Shown here: in pieces, positions 26,867 through 35,712 of the stretch
How positions within the stretch are numbered: the first letter of the stretch is position 1
Layout of the letters: each line of letters opens with the position of its first letter
Source: an uncultured Dehalococcoidia bacterium
GTDB lineage: Bacteria > Chloroflexota > Dehalococcoidia > Lucifugimonadales > UBA3495
DNA: 64,000 nucleotides
Assembly (NCBI GenBank): GCA_958295765.1
Contig: CATQHB010000002.1
Location: 1,816,001-1,880,000 of the forward strand
Reading direction: 5' to 3'
Notes under the pieces: model-generated
Told to the model about the DNA's origin: nothing
Seen by the model: only the letters and a program-made list of their open reading frames with translations
Databases searched by the model: none
Program-made: the position numbers and the translations under genes

Positions 26867-26895
26867 TTGCCCCTTATTTCCATCCCGGTTACAAT
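26867..26895 (+). promoter_or_regulatory. Candidate sigma-70 promoter for the luciferase-like gene
   Basis: TTGCCC (26867-26872), 17 bases, TACAAT (26890-26895), 63 bases before the start codon. Confidence 0.55.
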
Positions 26896-26958
26896 AGCCG
26901 CAAAGACGGCGGTTTAACCGGATTAAAGTAAACCCGGTACGCAACAGGAGTTAAAGCT

Positions 26959-28107
26959 ATGCAATTCGGCCTGGCTTATGAAATGCAGCGTCCTACCCTT
27001 GATGACCACGCGGTGGTGGAAGAGACCATTGAGCAGTGTATCCTGGCGGATGAAATGGGCTTTGATTATGTCTGGTTCGTGGAGCATCACTTCCTCACCA
27101 CCTTTTCCGCCTCCCCCTGCCCGGAGGTCATTTTCGGCGCGCTGAGCCGCCTGACCAAGAACATCCGCCTGGGCTTTGGCGTAGTCATCCTGCCTTACCA
27201 TCACCCGGTAAGGGTGGCCGAGCGGGTGGCTATGGTGGACCACCTGTCCCACGGGCGGGTGGATTTCGGCACCGGCCGCTCCGCCCCCTACGAACAGACC
27301 GGTATGGGCATTGACCCCCGGCACACCCGGGAGATGTGGGAGGAATCTCTGTCAATGATTCCCCAAATCTGGGGTTCGGACACCTTTGAGTGGGAGGGCC
27401 GGTTCTGGAACGTGCCGCCCCGCCAGGTGCTGCCCAAGCCTTACCAGAAGCCCCACCCGCCCATCTGGGTGGCCGCGTTGCAGCCCACCACCTACCAGTT
27501 GGCCGCCCAAAAGGGCATCGGCGTTATGGCCCTGGGGGTCAGCGCGCCGTCGGTGCTGGAACCCCACATCCAGGAGTACCGCACCACCATCAAGGAGGCT
27601 GACCCGGTGGGCGCCTTCGCCAACGACCAGTGGCTCAGTTCCATCTTCGGCTATTGCGGCGAGGACAACCAGGCGGCCCGGGAGTTGTGCGCCAATTCGC
27701 TGAAAACCTTTTTCGGCCCGGGCCGGCCCTACGTCCAGGACCAGAAGGACATTTACGCCCGGCTGCTGGAGCAGTGGGGCGGCATACCGGAACACCTGGT
27801 GCATAACTTCTCCCGCTACATCGACGTTAAGGAGGTAACCGACGAGGGAGCGGCTACCCAGTTCGACCTGTCCGGCGGCAGCGCCCTGGCCCAGAGGATT
27901 TGGGAGGAGGTGGACGCCAATACCCTGGCCGACCGGGGGGTAATCGTAGCGGGAGACCCGGAAAGCTGCATCAACGCGGTCAAGCTGCACCAGGCCACCG
28001 GGGTTGACCAGGTACAGTTCCTGATGGCCACGGAAACAATCGGCCACGAACAGGTAATGAAGTCAATAGAGCTGTTCGGCAAGCACGTGATACCGGCGTT
28101 TAGGTAA
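26959..28107 (+). CDS. Luciferase-like flavin-dependent oxidoreductase 1
   Basis: 382 residues of the bacterial-luciferase fold (LLM class), which use reduced FMN or F420 for oxidations or reductions. The N-terminus MQFGLAYEMQRP, the early FVEHHF (typical EHH of the family), the RLGFGVVILPYHHPVRVAE block and the later PHPPIWVAAL and AGDPESCINAV blocks all fit. The ribosome site is CAGGAG before ATG 26959. The substrate is not inferable. Two more enzymes of the same superfamily, clearly different in sequence, lie at 28982 and 39004. Confidence 0.9.
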   Translation: MQFGLAYEMQRPTLDDHAVVEETIEQCILADEMGFDYVWFVEHHFLTTFSASPCPEVIFGALSRLTKNIRLGFGVVILPYHHPVRVAERVAMVDHLSHGRVDFGTGRSAPYEQTGMGIDPRHTREMWEESLSMIPQIWGSDTFEWEGRFWNVPPRQVLPKPYQKPHPPIWVAALQPTTYQLAAQKGIGVMALGVSAPSVLEPHIQEYRTTIKEADPVGAFANDQWLSSIFGYCGEDNQAARELCANSLKTFFGPGRPYVQDQKDIYARLLEQWGGIPEHLVHNFSRYIDVKEVTDEGAATQFDLSGGSALAQRIWEEVDANTLADRGVIVAGDPESCINAVKLHQATGVDQVQFLMATETIGHEQVMKSIELFGKHVIPAFR

Positions 28108-28162
28108 GGGGGGGGTAAAGAGGGGTTCTTGAGAGCAGCGCAATGCGCGGGCTTGTTTCCTT

Positions 28163-28603
28163 TTATTCTATTGGGTAGTTGCCAATCCACCGTACCCAAG
28201 GAGCGGAGTCCGCCACGTCTCTCAAGAACACTCGATCATCAGTCCAAAATTCGGCGTCCATCATTTTAGCCAGGACTGCATACATACTGTCATAGGCGTA
28301 CCGGAATCCGTGTTCTCGGGCAAATATCAAGCCTTCCTGATAAACTTCCGGTACTGAAACGAGGGAAATGGACAGCCTCATTAGCTGCTGAACGGCGCGA
28401 TAGGCTTCAGAGGCGGTCAGATTTCCCTGATGTTCCTGTTTGCGAATCGCGTTGGTTACTTCGCTCAGTACATGGGCCGGGCCAATTATGGAACGCCCGC
28501 TGGTCACGCTATCGGAAATGAGGGCTAATGCCTGGTCAGAGAACTCTTCCGCAACGTATAACTTCACCAGCACACTTGCATCTACCACTACAGCATGGTG
28601 CAT
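28163..28603 (-). CDS. PIN-domain toxin (VapC-like), pair 1
   Basis: 146 residues. The acidic set of a PIN ribonuclease is present: Asp8 (VVVDASVLVK), Glu48 (LSEVTNAIRK), Asp105 (AYDSMYAVLA) and Asp122/123 (WTDDRVFL). VapC toxins cut tRNA or rRNA when released from their antitoxin. The start at 28603 lies 7 bases after the stop of the 61-residue gene, the normal antitoxin-then-toxin order. Expected to be co-transcribed and autoregulated; operator not identified. Confidence 0.86.
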   Translation of the reverse strand: MHHAVVVDASVLVKLYVAEEFSDQALALISDSVTSGRSIIGPAHVLSEVTNAIRKQEHQGNLTASEAYRAVQQLMRLSISLVSVPEVYQEGLIFAREHGFRYAYDSMYAVLAKMMDAEFWTDDRVFLRDVADSAPWVRWIGNYPIE

Positions 28604-28610
28604 CGGGGTT

Positions 28611-28796
28611 CTAGCGTTCCTCCCTTGCTTCCCGAATTAGCTCCCAGGACGCAGGAACCAGCTCGCCCTTCCTACGCTCCAGAATCTCCTGGCGCAGTTT
28701 CTTGCCGTCCTCCAGCGACTTGAGAGCTATCTCTTTCTCTGCTGCCGACGGCGATTCCGGCTCTATTTTGGTCTTTTCCAAGGGCAGTTTCAGCAT
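28611..28796 (-). CDS. Putative antitoxin of PIN pair 1 (61 aa)
   Basis: A short, charged, largely helical protein (MLKLPLEKTKIEPESPSAA, then a long Lys/Glu-rich helix) with AAGGAGATTAACTC before ATG 28796. It directly precedes the PIN gene. No AbrB, Phd or ribbon-helix-helix DNA-binding motif is visible, so the assignment as antitoxin rests on position, size and charge. Confidence 0.62.
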   Translation of the reverse strand: MLKLPLEKTKIEPESPSAAEKEIALKSLEDGKKLRQEILERRKGELVPASWELIREAREER

Positions 28797-28981
28797 GAGT
28801 TAATCTCCTTATTCACCCCGGAGACGGGGCAGCGGAACCGACCGCCGGATGCCAGATGGCCTCGGAATGTGCTGCTTCGGTCATTATTCCGTCAAGTCGG
28901 CGTCCATTTCGGTTATTGTAGGCCCGCCCTTGCGCGCCGGTCAACCGGCAAGTGTCAGTCGGGCCGGAGCGGAACCGCCCC

Positions 28982-30070
28982 CTACTCCCCCGTCAAATCC
29001 GACACCCGCGGCCCCACCTCCTCCATCAGCAGTTGCAGGCACTCGTGCTCCCACTGGGGGTCGTCCGGGTCCTGGGTGATTGCCAGCAGGTGGCCGAACC
29101 CGCCAGTCTGTTCGTACAGGTTGCGGATGCGGTCGGCGCACTCCTGCGGGTCGCCCACAATCCAGATGTTTTCCAGCATATAGTCCACGTCCACCGCCCC
29201 ATCCGGCATTTCCGGGTCCAGCTTGGTGGATTGGAGCAAGCCGGAACCCTGGCGGTTGGGCAGTTGGTGCTGGACGTAGTTGCGCCCCAGCACCGCCCTC
29301 GCCCGCTCCCGGGCCAGTTCCGGCGTCCGGGCCACGAACACATCCCGCCCGATGCGCCAGTCTCGGCGGCTACACTCCTTGCCGGCGCTGGCCGCCCCCT
29401 CCTCCACCACCTGCCAGTGGTCCCGCAGGTATTGGGGCGCCAGGTTGGAACTGCTCATCGGAATCCAGCCCCGCTCGCCGGCCACCCGGATGGAGCCGGA
29501 ACCGAGGGAGGTGGCCGCCACGCCGATGGGCGGGTGGGGCTGCTGGTAGGGTTTCATGTGCAGCCCCCGCTCCATCACCGGGTCCAGTTCCGGCGCGTCA
29601 ATCTGGAAATACTTGCCCTGATAGCTGAACTTGCCCTCGGCCTGCCAGATTTTGAGGATGATGTCCAGGGCCTCCGCCGACTTGTCCCGCACGTCGATGC
29701 CGGTCTGCGGCCCCATGCCGAACAGGGCCAGGTCGGTGGGGATGGCCCGGTGGCCGATGCCCCAATAGAGCCGGCCCCGGGCCAGGTGGTCCAGCATGGC
29801 GATGCGGTGGGCCACCTCCACCGGGTTGTGAATCGCCAGCAGGGTTACCCCGGTCGCCAGCTTGATTCGCTCGGTCATTGCCAGGGCTTTGGCGATGAGC
29901 AGGTCGGGGCAGGGGGCGTTCTCCCACCGCTCGGTGATGTGCTCGCCAATCCAGGCCTCGTGATAGCCCAGCCGGTCGGCCTCCACAATCAGGGCCAGGT
30001 CCCGGTCGTAGGAATCGGCGTAAGACCGGTAGGGGGGATGCAGGGGCATCATAAACAGTCCGAATTCCAT
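28982..30070 (-). CDS. Luciferase-like flavin-dependent oxidoreductase 2
   Basis: 362 residues of the LLM fold: MEFGLFMMPLHPP, EAWIGEHITERW, KLATGVTLLAIHNPVEVAHR, GRLYWGIGHR and IWIVGDPQECADRI are family blocks. AAGGAG lies before ATG 30070. It stands between two PIN toxin-antitoxin pairs on the same strand, without an obvious operon partner. FMN or F420 dependence cannot be decided by eye. Confidence 0.9.
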   Translation of the reverse strand: MEFGLFMMPLHPPYRSYADSYDRDLALIVEADRLGYHEAWIGEHITERWENAPCPDLLIAKALAMTERIKLATGVTLLAIHNPVEVAHRIAMLDHLARGRLYWGIGHRAIPTDLALFGMGPQTGIDVRDKSAEALDIILKIWQAEGKFSYQGKYFQIDAPELDPVMERGLHMKPYQQPHPPIGVAATSLGSGSIRVAGERGWIPMSSSNLAPQYLRDHWQVVEEGAASAGKECSRRDWRIGRDVFVARTPELARERARAVLGRNYVQHQLPNRQGSGLLQSTKLDPEMPDGAVDVDYMLENIWIVGDPQECADRIRNLYEQTGGFGHLLAITQDPDDPQWEHECLQLLMEEVGPRVSDLTGE

Positions 30071-30115
30071 TGCGTAACTCCTTTGCGGGGGATTGCCGGG
30101 CCGATTGGCAATTTT

Positions 30116-30511
30116 CTAATCGTCGGCCCGGAGCCGGTTCAGGGGGCCGGGCCAGGCCAGGATGACCCGGTCGGCGGTTACCAGTTGGTGATCGCCGGCC
30201 AGGGCGGTGGCGATAATCAGGCGGTCGGCCGGGTCGCCCCGGGGATAATCGAGGCGGCCGGCCAGAACGCCGATAGCGCCGTCCACCCGGATTTCCCGCA
30301 GCCCGGAGGCCAGCAGTTCTTGACGCCACAAGGCCACATCCTCGGTTAAGGCTAACCGGCCTTTATCGTACAGCATCGCCGTTTCCCAGAAAGTTATGGC
30401 CGATACCACCACGTCCTGCGCCTCCCAAGCCTGTTCAATAACCTGGAGGGTTTGGCGGCCCAGCCGGCGCTGCTCAAACCGGAACTGGAACAAAACGTGG
30501 GTGTCCAGCAT
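30116..30511 (-). CDS. PIN-domain toxin (VapC-like), pair 2
   Basis: 131 residues from ATG 30511: MLDTHVLFQF with Asp3, Glu43 (FWETAMLY), Asp93/Asp96 (RGDPADRLIIATAL) and Asp114 (TADRVI), a complete PIN acidic set. The start codon overlaps the antitoxin stop (TAATG), showing translational coupling and deciding the start over longer upstream frames. A likely ribonuclease toxin, held by the gene upstream. Confidence 0.88.
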   Translation of the reverse strand: MLDTHVLFQFRFEQRRLGRQTLQVIEQAWEAQDVVVSAITFWETAMLYDKGRLALTEDVALWRQELLASGLREIRVDGAIGVLAGRLDYPRGDPADRLIIATALAGDHQLVTADRVILAWPGPLNRLRADD

Positions 30512-30990
30512 TAACACGGGTTCAGCACCCGGTCCGGGTTGCTCTCGGCGTCCCATTCCACGTCAATGGGGGATATGATGTCCCCGAATATCTGAGCGGT
30601 GAACCGGGTACGCCTGATAACGTTGCCCTCGGCGTCCTTTATCTCGATGATGTCCTCAAGAATGGGCGGTTCCTCCTGGACTTGGGCCGGGGCCGCGTTC
30701 TTATCGCCGGTTAGCTGAGGGATGTCCCGGTCGCGGCCCAAGGGGTCCGGGTTGCTCTCGGCGTCCTTGCCCGGCGGGCCGGCGTCCTTGCTGGTGGGGG
30801 CGGCGGGCGGCGGGAAGGGCGGGTCGCCGGGCTGGGGGGCGTAGGGGACTAGACGGGCTACCGGGCGGCCCTCCTGGGTGATGATGATTTCCCGGCCCTG
30901 CTGGGCTACCAGTTGCAGCAGTGGCTCCAGCCGGGCGGACAAGTCCGGGGCGGCGGCGGTTTCCGGTGGGGGTTGGTGGGCATCGCTCAT
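30511..30990 (-). CDS. Phd/YefM-like antitoxin of PIN pair 2, with long linker
   Basis: 159 residues. The N-terminal part holds LLQLVAQQGREIIITQEGRP, the hallmark of Phd-type DNA-binding antitoxins. A long Pro/Gly/Asp-rich linker (~55-105) follows, and then a C-terminal toxin-binding-like segment (GDIISPIDVEWDAES). It is about twice the usual length of such antitoxins. AESNPD occurs twice, from a 22-bp direct repeat (30532-30553 and 30747-30768), so the linker may have grown by duplication. Its stop overlaps the toxin start. Confidence 0.75.
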   Translation of the reverse strand: MSDAHQPPPETAAAPDLSARLEPLLQLVAQQGREIIITQEGRPVARLVPYAPQPGDPPFPPPAAPTSKDAGPPGKDAESNPDPLGRDRDIPQLTGDKNAAPAQVQEEPPILEDIIEIKDAEGNVIRRTRFTAQIFGDIISPIDVEWDAESNPDRVLNPC

Positions 30991-31128
30991 CAGGGCGTCC
31001 TTTGCCGGGGAGTGGATGCCGTAATTGTATCATACCGGCCGGCCCGGTTCGTTGACAGCGGCGGCGGGGGCTTGGGATAATGCGCTTGTAATTCGCTGCC
31101 CGGAACCTTGAACTTTAAGAGGTGCGCT

Positions 31129-33069
31129 GTGCCGGAACTAACCTGGGATGGCAAGTATGACGACAACGGCCAGATCGTCGGGCCGCCCCGGGTTGCCTTG
31201 CCCTTTCAGACGGTAGAAACGGTCAACCAGTCGGCCCAGGAACGGCAAACCGCCCTGGAGTCCCTTTTATCCGGCCACACCCCGGAGTGGCGCAACCGAC
31301 TGATTTGGGGCGACAAAAAGTATGTCCTGCCCTCGCTGCTGGAGGAGTTCGCCGGCAAAGTCGATTTGATTTACATTGACCCGCCCTTTGCCACCGGCTA
31401 CAACTTCAGCTACCAAACCCCCATCCACCCGGACGAAGGCGGCGGCAATACTCGGCTGACTTTAGACTACCAGCCCAACCTCATCGAGCAACTGGCCTAC
31501 CGGGACACTTGGGGCGGCGGGCTGGACACCTACCTTAAATGGATGTTTGAGACCCTGATTTTCCTGCGGGAACTCTTGGCAGAGTCGGGGTCTATTTATG
31601 TCCATTGCGACGACACCGCCAGTCATTACGTCAAAGCTGTAATGGATGAGATTTTCGGATATACCAACTTTCGTAACGAAATAGTATGGAAGAGAACCGG
31701 CGCACATAGTTCGGCAAAACGTTACGGGCCGGTGCACGACGTAGTCCTCTACTGCACTCGAGGGACTGACTATTGTTGGAATCCGGTTTACGTGGCTCAA
31801 GAAGAATACATAGCGGAACGCTATACACATATTGATGAAGAGGGACGGCGGTTTTATCCGGTAAGCCTTCTGGCAAGAGGAATTAGTAGGGGTTCATCAG
31901 GGCAACCTTGGCATGGTATAGATGTAACGGCCAGAGGCAACCATTGGCGCTATACCATCGAACGCCTTGAAGAGTTGGACGCGGTGGGTGATATTTATTG
32001 GCCTAAGCGGGGTACTATGCCCCGGTTAAAAATGTACGCAGAGAATGCCCCCGGAAAACTCCTGCAAGATTGGTGGGATGATATTCCACCTATAAACTCT
32101 CAAAGTGGTGAAAGAGTCGGGTACCCGACTCAAAAGCCAGAAGCCTTAATCAAGCACATCATCCAAGCCTCATCCAACCCCGGCGACTTAGTACTGGACT
32201 GCTTTGCCGGTTCCGGGACTACGGCGGCGGTGGCGGAAAAGTTGGACCGCCGCTGGATTGCCGCCGATATGGGGCGGTTCGCCATTTCCACTACCCGCAA
32301 GCGGTTGCTGGATATTCCCGGGGTCAAACCCTTTTACGTGCAGAACCTGGGGCGGTATGAACGGCAGGCGTGGCAGTCGGCGGAACTGGAGCAGGGTTAT
32401 CGGGCCTTTATCCTGGAACTTTACCGGGCGGATCCGGTCAGCGGTTACCAGTGGCTGCACGGGGCCAAGGCCGGGCGGATGGTGCATATCGGCAGCGTGG
32501 ATGCGCCGGTGGCCCTGGATGATGTGGAAAAGGTAGTTTCGGAATTCGGCGCGGCGGCGGGAACCGGGGCCGCCGCCGGGGTGGACATCCTGGGTTGGGA
32601 TTTCGGTCTGGAAGTGGACACCGAAGCCCGCGCCCTGGCGCAAACCGCCGGCGTCAACTTGCGTTTGCGGCGGATACCCCGGGAGGTGATGGACGCTAAA
32701 GCCGTGGCCGCCGGGGACATTCGGTTTTTCGAGTTGGCGTCCCTGGCCCTGGAACATACGACTGACGAGCAGACCCCCAGAGTAACGCTGAAACTGACCG
32801 ACTTTGTAATGCCCCTGGGCGAAGTTCCTGATGAGGTGCGGGGCAAAGTCAACCACTGGTCGCAGTGGATTGACTATTGGGCGGTGGATTGGGAATATCG
32901 GGGAGACACTTTCAACAATCAGTGGCAAAGTTACCGCACTCGACAGGAACCGACGCTGCGCTTGGAACCTTTTCACACTTATGACCGGCCGGGCAGCTAT
33001 ACCATCGTAGTCAAGGTTATTGACATCATGGGCAACGATACCACCCGGCGGCTGGAGGTAACGGTATGA
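31129..33069 (+). CDS. Type III-like DNA methyltransferase (Mod), with PKD-like tail
   Basis: 646 residues. The beta-class order is visible: catalytic IYIDPPFATGYNFSY (DPPF near 84-87) first and the SAM site VLDCFAGSGTTAAVAEKL (~355) later, with a target-recognition region between. The ~280-residue C-terminal extension ends in a PKD-like strand pattern (HTYDRPGSYTIVVKVIDI). It methylates adenine or cytosine at the site shared with the Res subunit. The GTG at 31129 follows GAGGTGCGCT; a TTG at 31108 is less likely. It overlaps res by 4 bases (ATGA). Confidence 0.88.
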   Translation: MPELTWDGKYDDNGQIVGPPRVALPFQTVETVNQSAQERQTALESLLSGHTPEWRNRLIWGDKKYVLPSLLEEFAGKVDLIYIDPPFATGYNFSYQTPIHPDEGGGNTRLTLDYQPNLIEQLAYRDTWGGGLDTYLKWMFETLIFLRELLAESGSIYVHCDDTASHYVKAVMDEIFGYTNFRNEIVWKRTGAHSSAKRYGPVHDVVLYCTRGTDYCWNPVYVAQEEYIAERYTHIDEEGRRFYPVSLLARGISRGSSGQPWHGIDVTARGNHWRYTIERLEELDAVGDIYWPKRGTMPRLKMYAENAPGKLLQDWWDDIPPINSQSGERVGYPTQKPEALIKHIIQASSNPGDLVLDCFAGSGTTAAVAEKLDRRWIAADMGRFAISTTRKRLLDIPGVKPFYVQNLGRYERQAWQSAELEQGYRAFILELYRADPVSGYQWLHGAKAGRMVHIGSVDAPVALDDVEKVVSEFGAAAGTGAAAGVDILGWDFGLEVDTEARALAQTAGVNLRLRRIPREVMDAKAVAAGDIRFFELASLALEHTTDEQTPRVTLKLTDFVMPLGEVPDEVRGKVNHWSQWIDYWAVDWEYRGDTFNNQWQSYRTRQEPTLRLEPFHTYDRPGSYTIVVKVIDIMGNDTTRRLEVTV

Positions 33070-35639
33070 CCAGTAGCCTGCTTGACGACGCCTTGGCAAT
33101 CGACCCGGTCATTGCCACTTGCGCGCCGGCAGTAGCCCATGCCGTTGGTGAATGGCGGGAGAAAGGCTACCCCGGAGCTACCGAAACTACCAAACGGCTG
33201 CTGACTTGGTGGTTTGATACCGACCATCAAGTTGACGGCCGGCGCTTTGCCTTTTATGACGCCCAACGGGAAGCGGTGGAGTCGCTGATTTATGTCTATG
33301 AGATACAGCAGCGGCGGGATAACCGGGCCTTGCTGCAAGCCTTTCTGACCAACCTCAACGTGCGGTTGTTGCAACACGGCGATTTTGCCCGCTACGGGGT
33401 CAAGATGGCAACCGGCAGCGGTAAAACTATGGTAATGGCCTTGGCGGTGGCTTGGAGCTATCTTAACGCCGTCAACGAACCGGACTGCGCCGGCTACGCT
33501 AAAAGTTTTCTCATCATTGCCCCCAACGTCATTGTTTTTGAGCGGTTACAGGGCGATTTTGCCGGCGGGTCAATTTTCCGGCGATTTCTGATGATTCCCC
33601 CGGAATACGCCGCCGAGTGGTCGGAGATGGACTTTTTTATGCGGGGCGACCGGGCGGACGTGGCGGCCCGTGGGGCGTTGTACCTGACCAACATTCAGCA
33701 GTTGTACGATACGCCGCCCCAAGGTCGCCGGCGGGGGCGGCAAGGCGGTATCCCTGATCCCATTGCGGCCCTGCTGGGGCCGGCGGCCAGCGATACGGTA
33801 GAGCAGCGGGATGACTTTGACGCCCGAATTGTCCGCCGCCAAGACCCGGTAATGGTCATCAACGACGAGGCGCACCGTACCCACGACGAGGAATCAGAGT
33901 GGAATCGCACCATCCGCCGCTTGCGGGAACGAGTGGGCGCTGACCGGTTTATGGCCCAGTTGGACTTTTCAGCCACGCCCCGGTTTAACGACGGCGCGCT
34001 GTTTCCCTGGGTGATTTATGACTATCCGCTACGCCAGGCTATTGCCGACGGTCTCGTAAAGCAGCCCATCCGGGGGGAAATCCACGGTGCCGGGGAAGCG
34101 GCATCCGACGATGCCGCCGTCCGTTACGCCGCCTACATCACGGCGGCAGTGGGCCGGTGGCGGGAATACCGGGAACAACTCGCGCCGGTGGGCAAGCGGC
34201 CGGTGCTGTTCGCAATGCTGGAAACGGCTAAAGCAGCGGACGAAGTGGGGAAATATCTGCAACTGACTTACCCGCAGGATTTTGGCGACGACAAGTTGCA
34301 GGTCATTCACATTGACCGAGCCGGGGAAGTAACCGACCGGGATTTGCAGCGGGCCCGGGAAGTCGTCAGGAACATTGACTCCCCCGCCAGCACGGTCAAC
34401 GCCGTCATCAGCGTAATGATGCTGAAGGAGGGTTGGGATGTTCGCAATGTTACGGTGGTGCTGGGTTTGCGCCCCTACACTTCCAAAGCCAACATCCTGC
34501 CGGAGCAAGCTATCGGGCGCGGCCTGCGGCTGATGTTCCCTGAGGACGCCGGCCCGGATAAGGGCTACGCCGAGCGGGTGGATATTATCGGCACGGACAA
34601 GTTCATTGAGTTCGTGGCCGATTTGGAAAAGCAAGAGAACATTGCCGTGCCGACCGATATAATCGACCGGCAGCCCATTGTTATCGTTACCATCTACCCC
34701 GACCCGGACAAGGCTGACCGGGACATTGCCATTCCCAGCCTCAGCCCGGCTTACGAGCGCAAAAACGACACCCGGGACGAAATCGCCAAGCTGGATGTGG
34801 ACAGTATTCCGGTTGACAACCTGCCTTTCAGCTTGACGGCCCAGGACGAGGAGAGTTTTCAATACCTGGGGTTGGACGCCTTGACCGATGAGACGCTGCT
34901 GGAACGGATTTATAACCTGCCGCAGCCCAATACTTGCGGCGAGGTAATCAGCTACTACGCCGGCCGCATCGGCGCCGAAGCCAACTTGCCCGGCCATTTT
35001 GATGTAATTGCCGGCAAGGTAAGGGAGTTTTTCGCCCGGCGGGCTTTCGGCCAACCGGTTGACCTGGACAACAACGAACTGGCCCCGGTATTGGCCCGAC
35101 CTGGTATAGGCTTTCTGACGGTGCAAGGATTCCTGCGCGCCATCCGTCCTTTGACCCGGCAAGAGCGGGAACCGATTATTGCTACGCCGGCCCAACTGCT
35201 TTCCCAAACCGAACCGTTCCCCTGGTCGCGGCCCAATTGCCCGGCAAGCAAGACGATATTCAACCTGGTGGCTGCCGATAACGACTTTGAGCTGGAGTTT
35301 GCCCGGTTTCTGGAGAGCGCCCCGGACGTAGCCCGGTTTGCCAAACTGCCCCTGCGCTTTGGGTTCAAAATCCAGTATATCGCCAACACCGGCAACATCC
35401 GCCACTACTACCCGGATTTTGTGGCAGTGAATACCGCCGGGAAGCATTACCTTATTGAAACCAAGGGGCTGGAGGATACCAACGTCCCCAATAAAGACCG
35501 GGCGGCCCGGCTCTGGTGCGCCAACGCCACCCGCTTGACCGGCGAGGAATGGCAGTTTATCAAGGTAGCGCAAATCGACTTCGGCGACCTGGCCGGCCGA
35601 ACCTTGGCGGATGTGATTCAAGCCTTTACGGTGGCCTGA
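33066..35639 (+). CDS. Type III restriction endonuclease Res subunit
   Basis: 857 residues. The SF2 helicase motor shows ATGSGKT (115-121), NDEAHRTHDEE (~262), LDFSATPRFNDG and EQAIGRGLRLMFP. The C-terminal nuclease domain carries HYYPDFVAVN and HYLIETKGLED (PD-ExK type, ~780-800). It cuts unmodified DNA after ATP-driven movement between two sites and works with Mod. ATGA overlap with mod indicates translational coupling. Both subunits look intact. The next gene, 35713, is separated by 73 bases. Confidence 0.92.
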   Translation: MTSSLLDDALAIDPVIATCAPAVAHAVGEWREKGYPGATETTKRLLTWWFDTDHQVDGRRFAFYDAQREAVESLIYVYEIQQRRDNRALLQAFLTNLNVRLLQHGDFARYGVKMATGSGKTMVMALAVAWSYLNAVNEPDCAGYAKSFLIIAPNVIVFERLQGDFAGGSIFRRFLMIPPEYAAEWSEMDFFMRGDRADVAARGALYLTNIQQLYDTPPQGRRRGRQGGIPDPIAALLGPAASDTVEQRDDFDARIVRRQDPVMVINDEAHRTHDEESEWNRTIRRLRERVGADRFMAQLDFSATPRFNDGALFPWVIYDYPLRQAIADGLVKQPIRGEIHGAGEAASDDAAVRYAAYITAAVGRWREYREQLAPVGKRPVLFAMLETAKAADEVGKYLQLTYPQDFGDDKLQVIHIDRAGEVTDRDLQRAREVVRNIDSPASTVNAVISVMMLKEGWDVRNVTVVLGLRPYTSKANILPEQAIGRGLRLMFPEDAGPDKGYAERVDIIGTDKFIEFVADLEKQENIAVPTDIIDRQPIVIVTIYPDPDKADRDIAIPSLSPAYERKNDTRDEIAKLDVDSIPVDNLPFSLTAQDEESFQYLGLDALTDETLLERIYNLPQPNTCGEVISYYAGRIGAEANLPGHFDVIAGKVREFFARRAFGQPVDLDNNELAPVLARPGIGFLTVQGFLRAIRPLTRQEREPIIATPAQLLSQTEPFPWSRPNCPASKTIFNLVAADNDFELEFARFLESAPDVARFAKLPLRFGFKIQYIANTGNIRHYYPDFVAVNTAGKHYLIETKGLEDTNVPNKDRAARLWCANATRLTGEEWQFIKVAQIDFGDLAGRTLADVIQAFTVA

Positions 35640-35712
35640 CCCCCCCATACCCCCCATAAATATGCTATCATTCCCCCCGGAGAGCGCAAACCGCAGCAGG
35701 GGGGATTTGATT

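Noticed and set aside
34029-35657. 542-aa minus-strand frame opposite the Res subunit
   Set aside because: No recognisable domain; Res motifs on the plus strand are clear.
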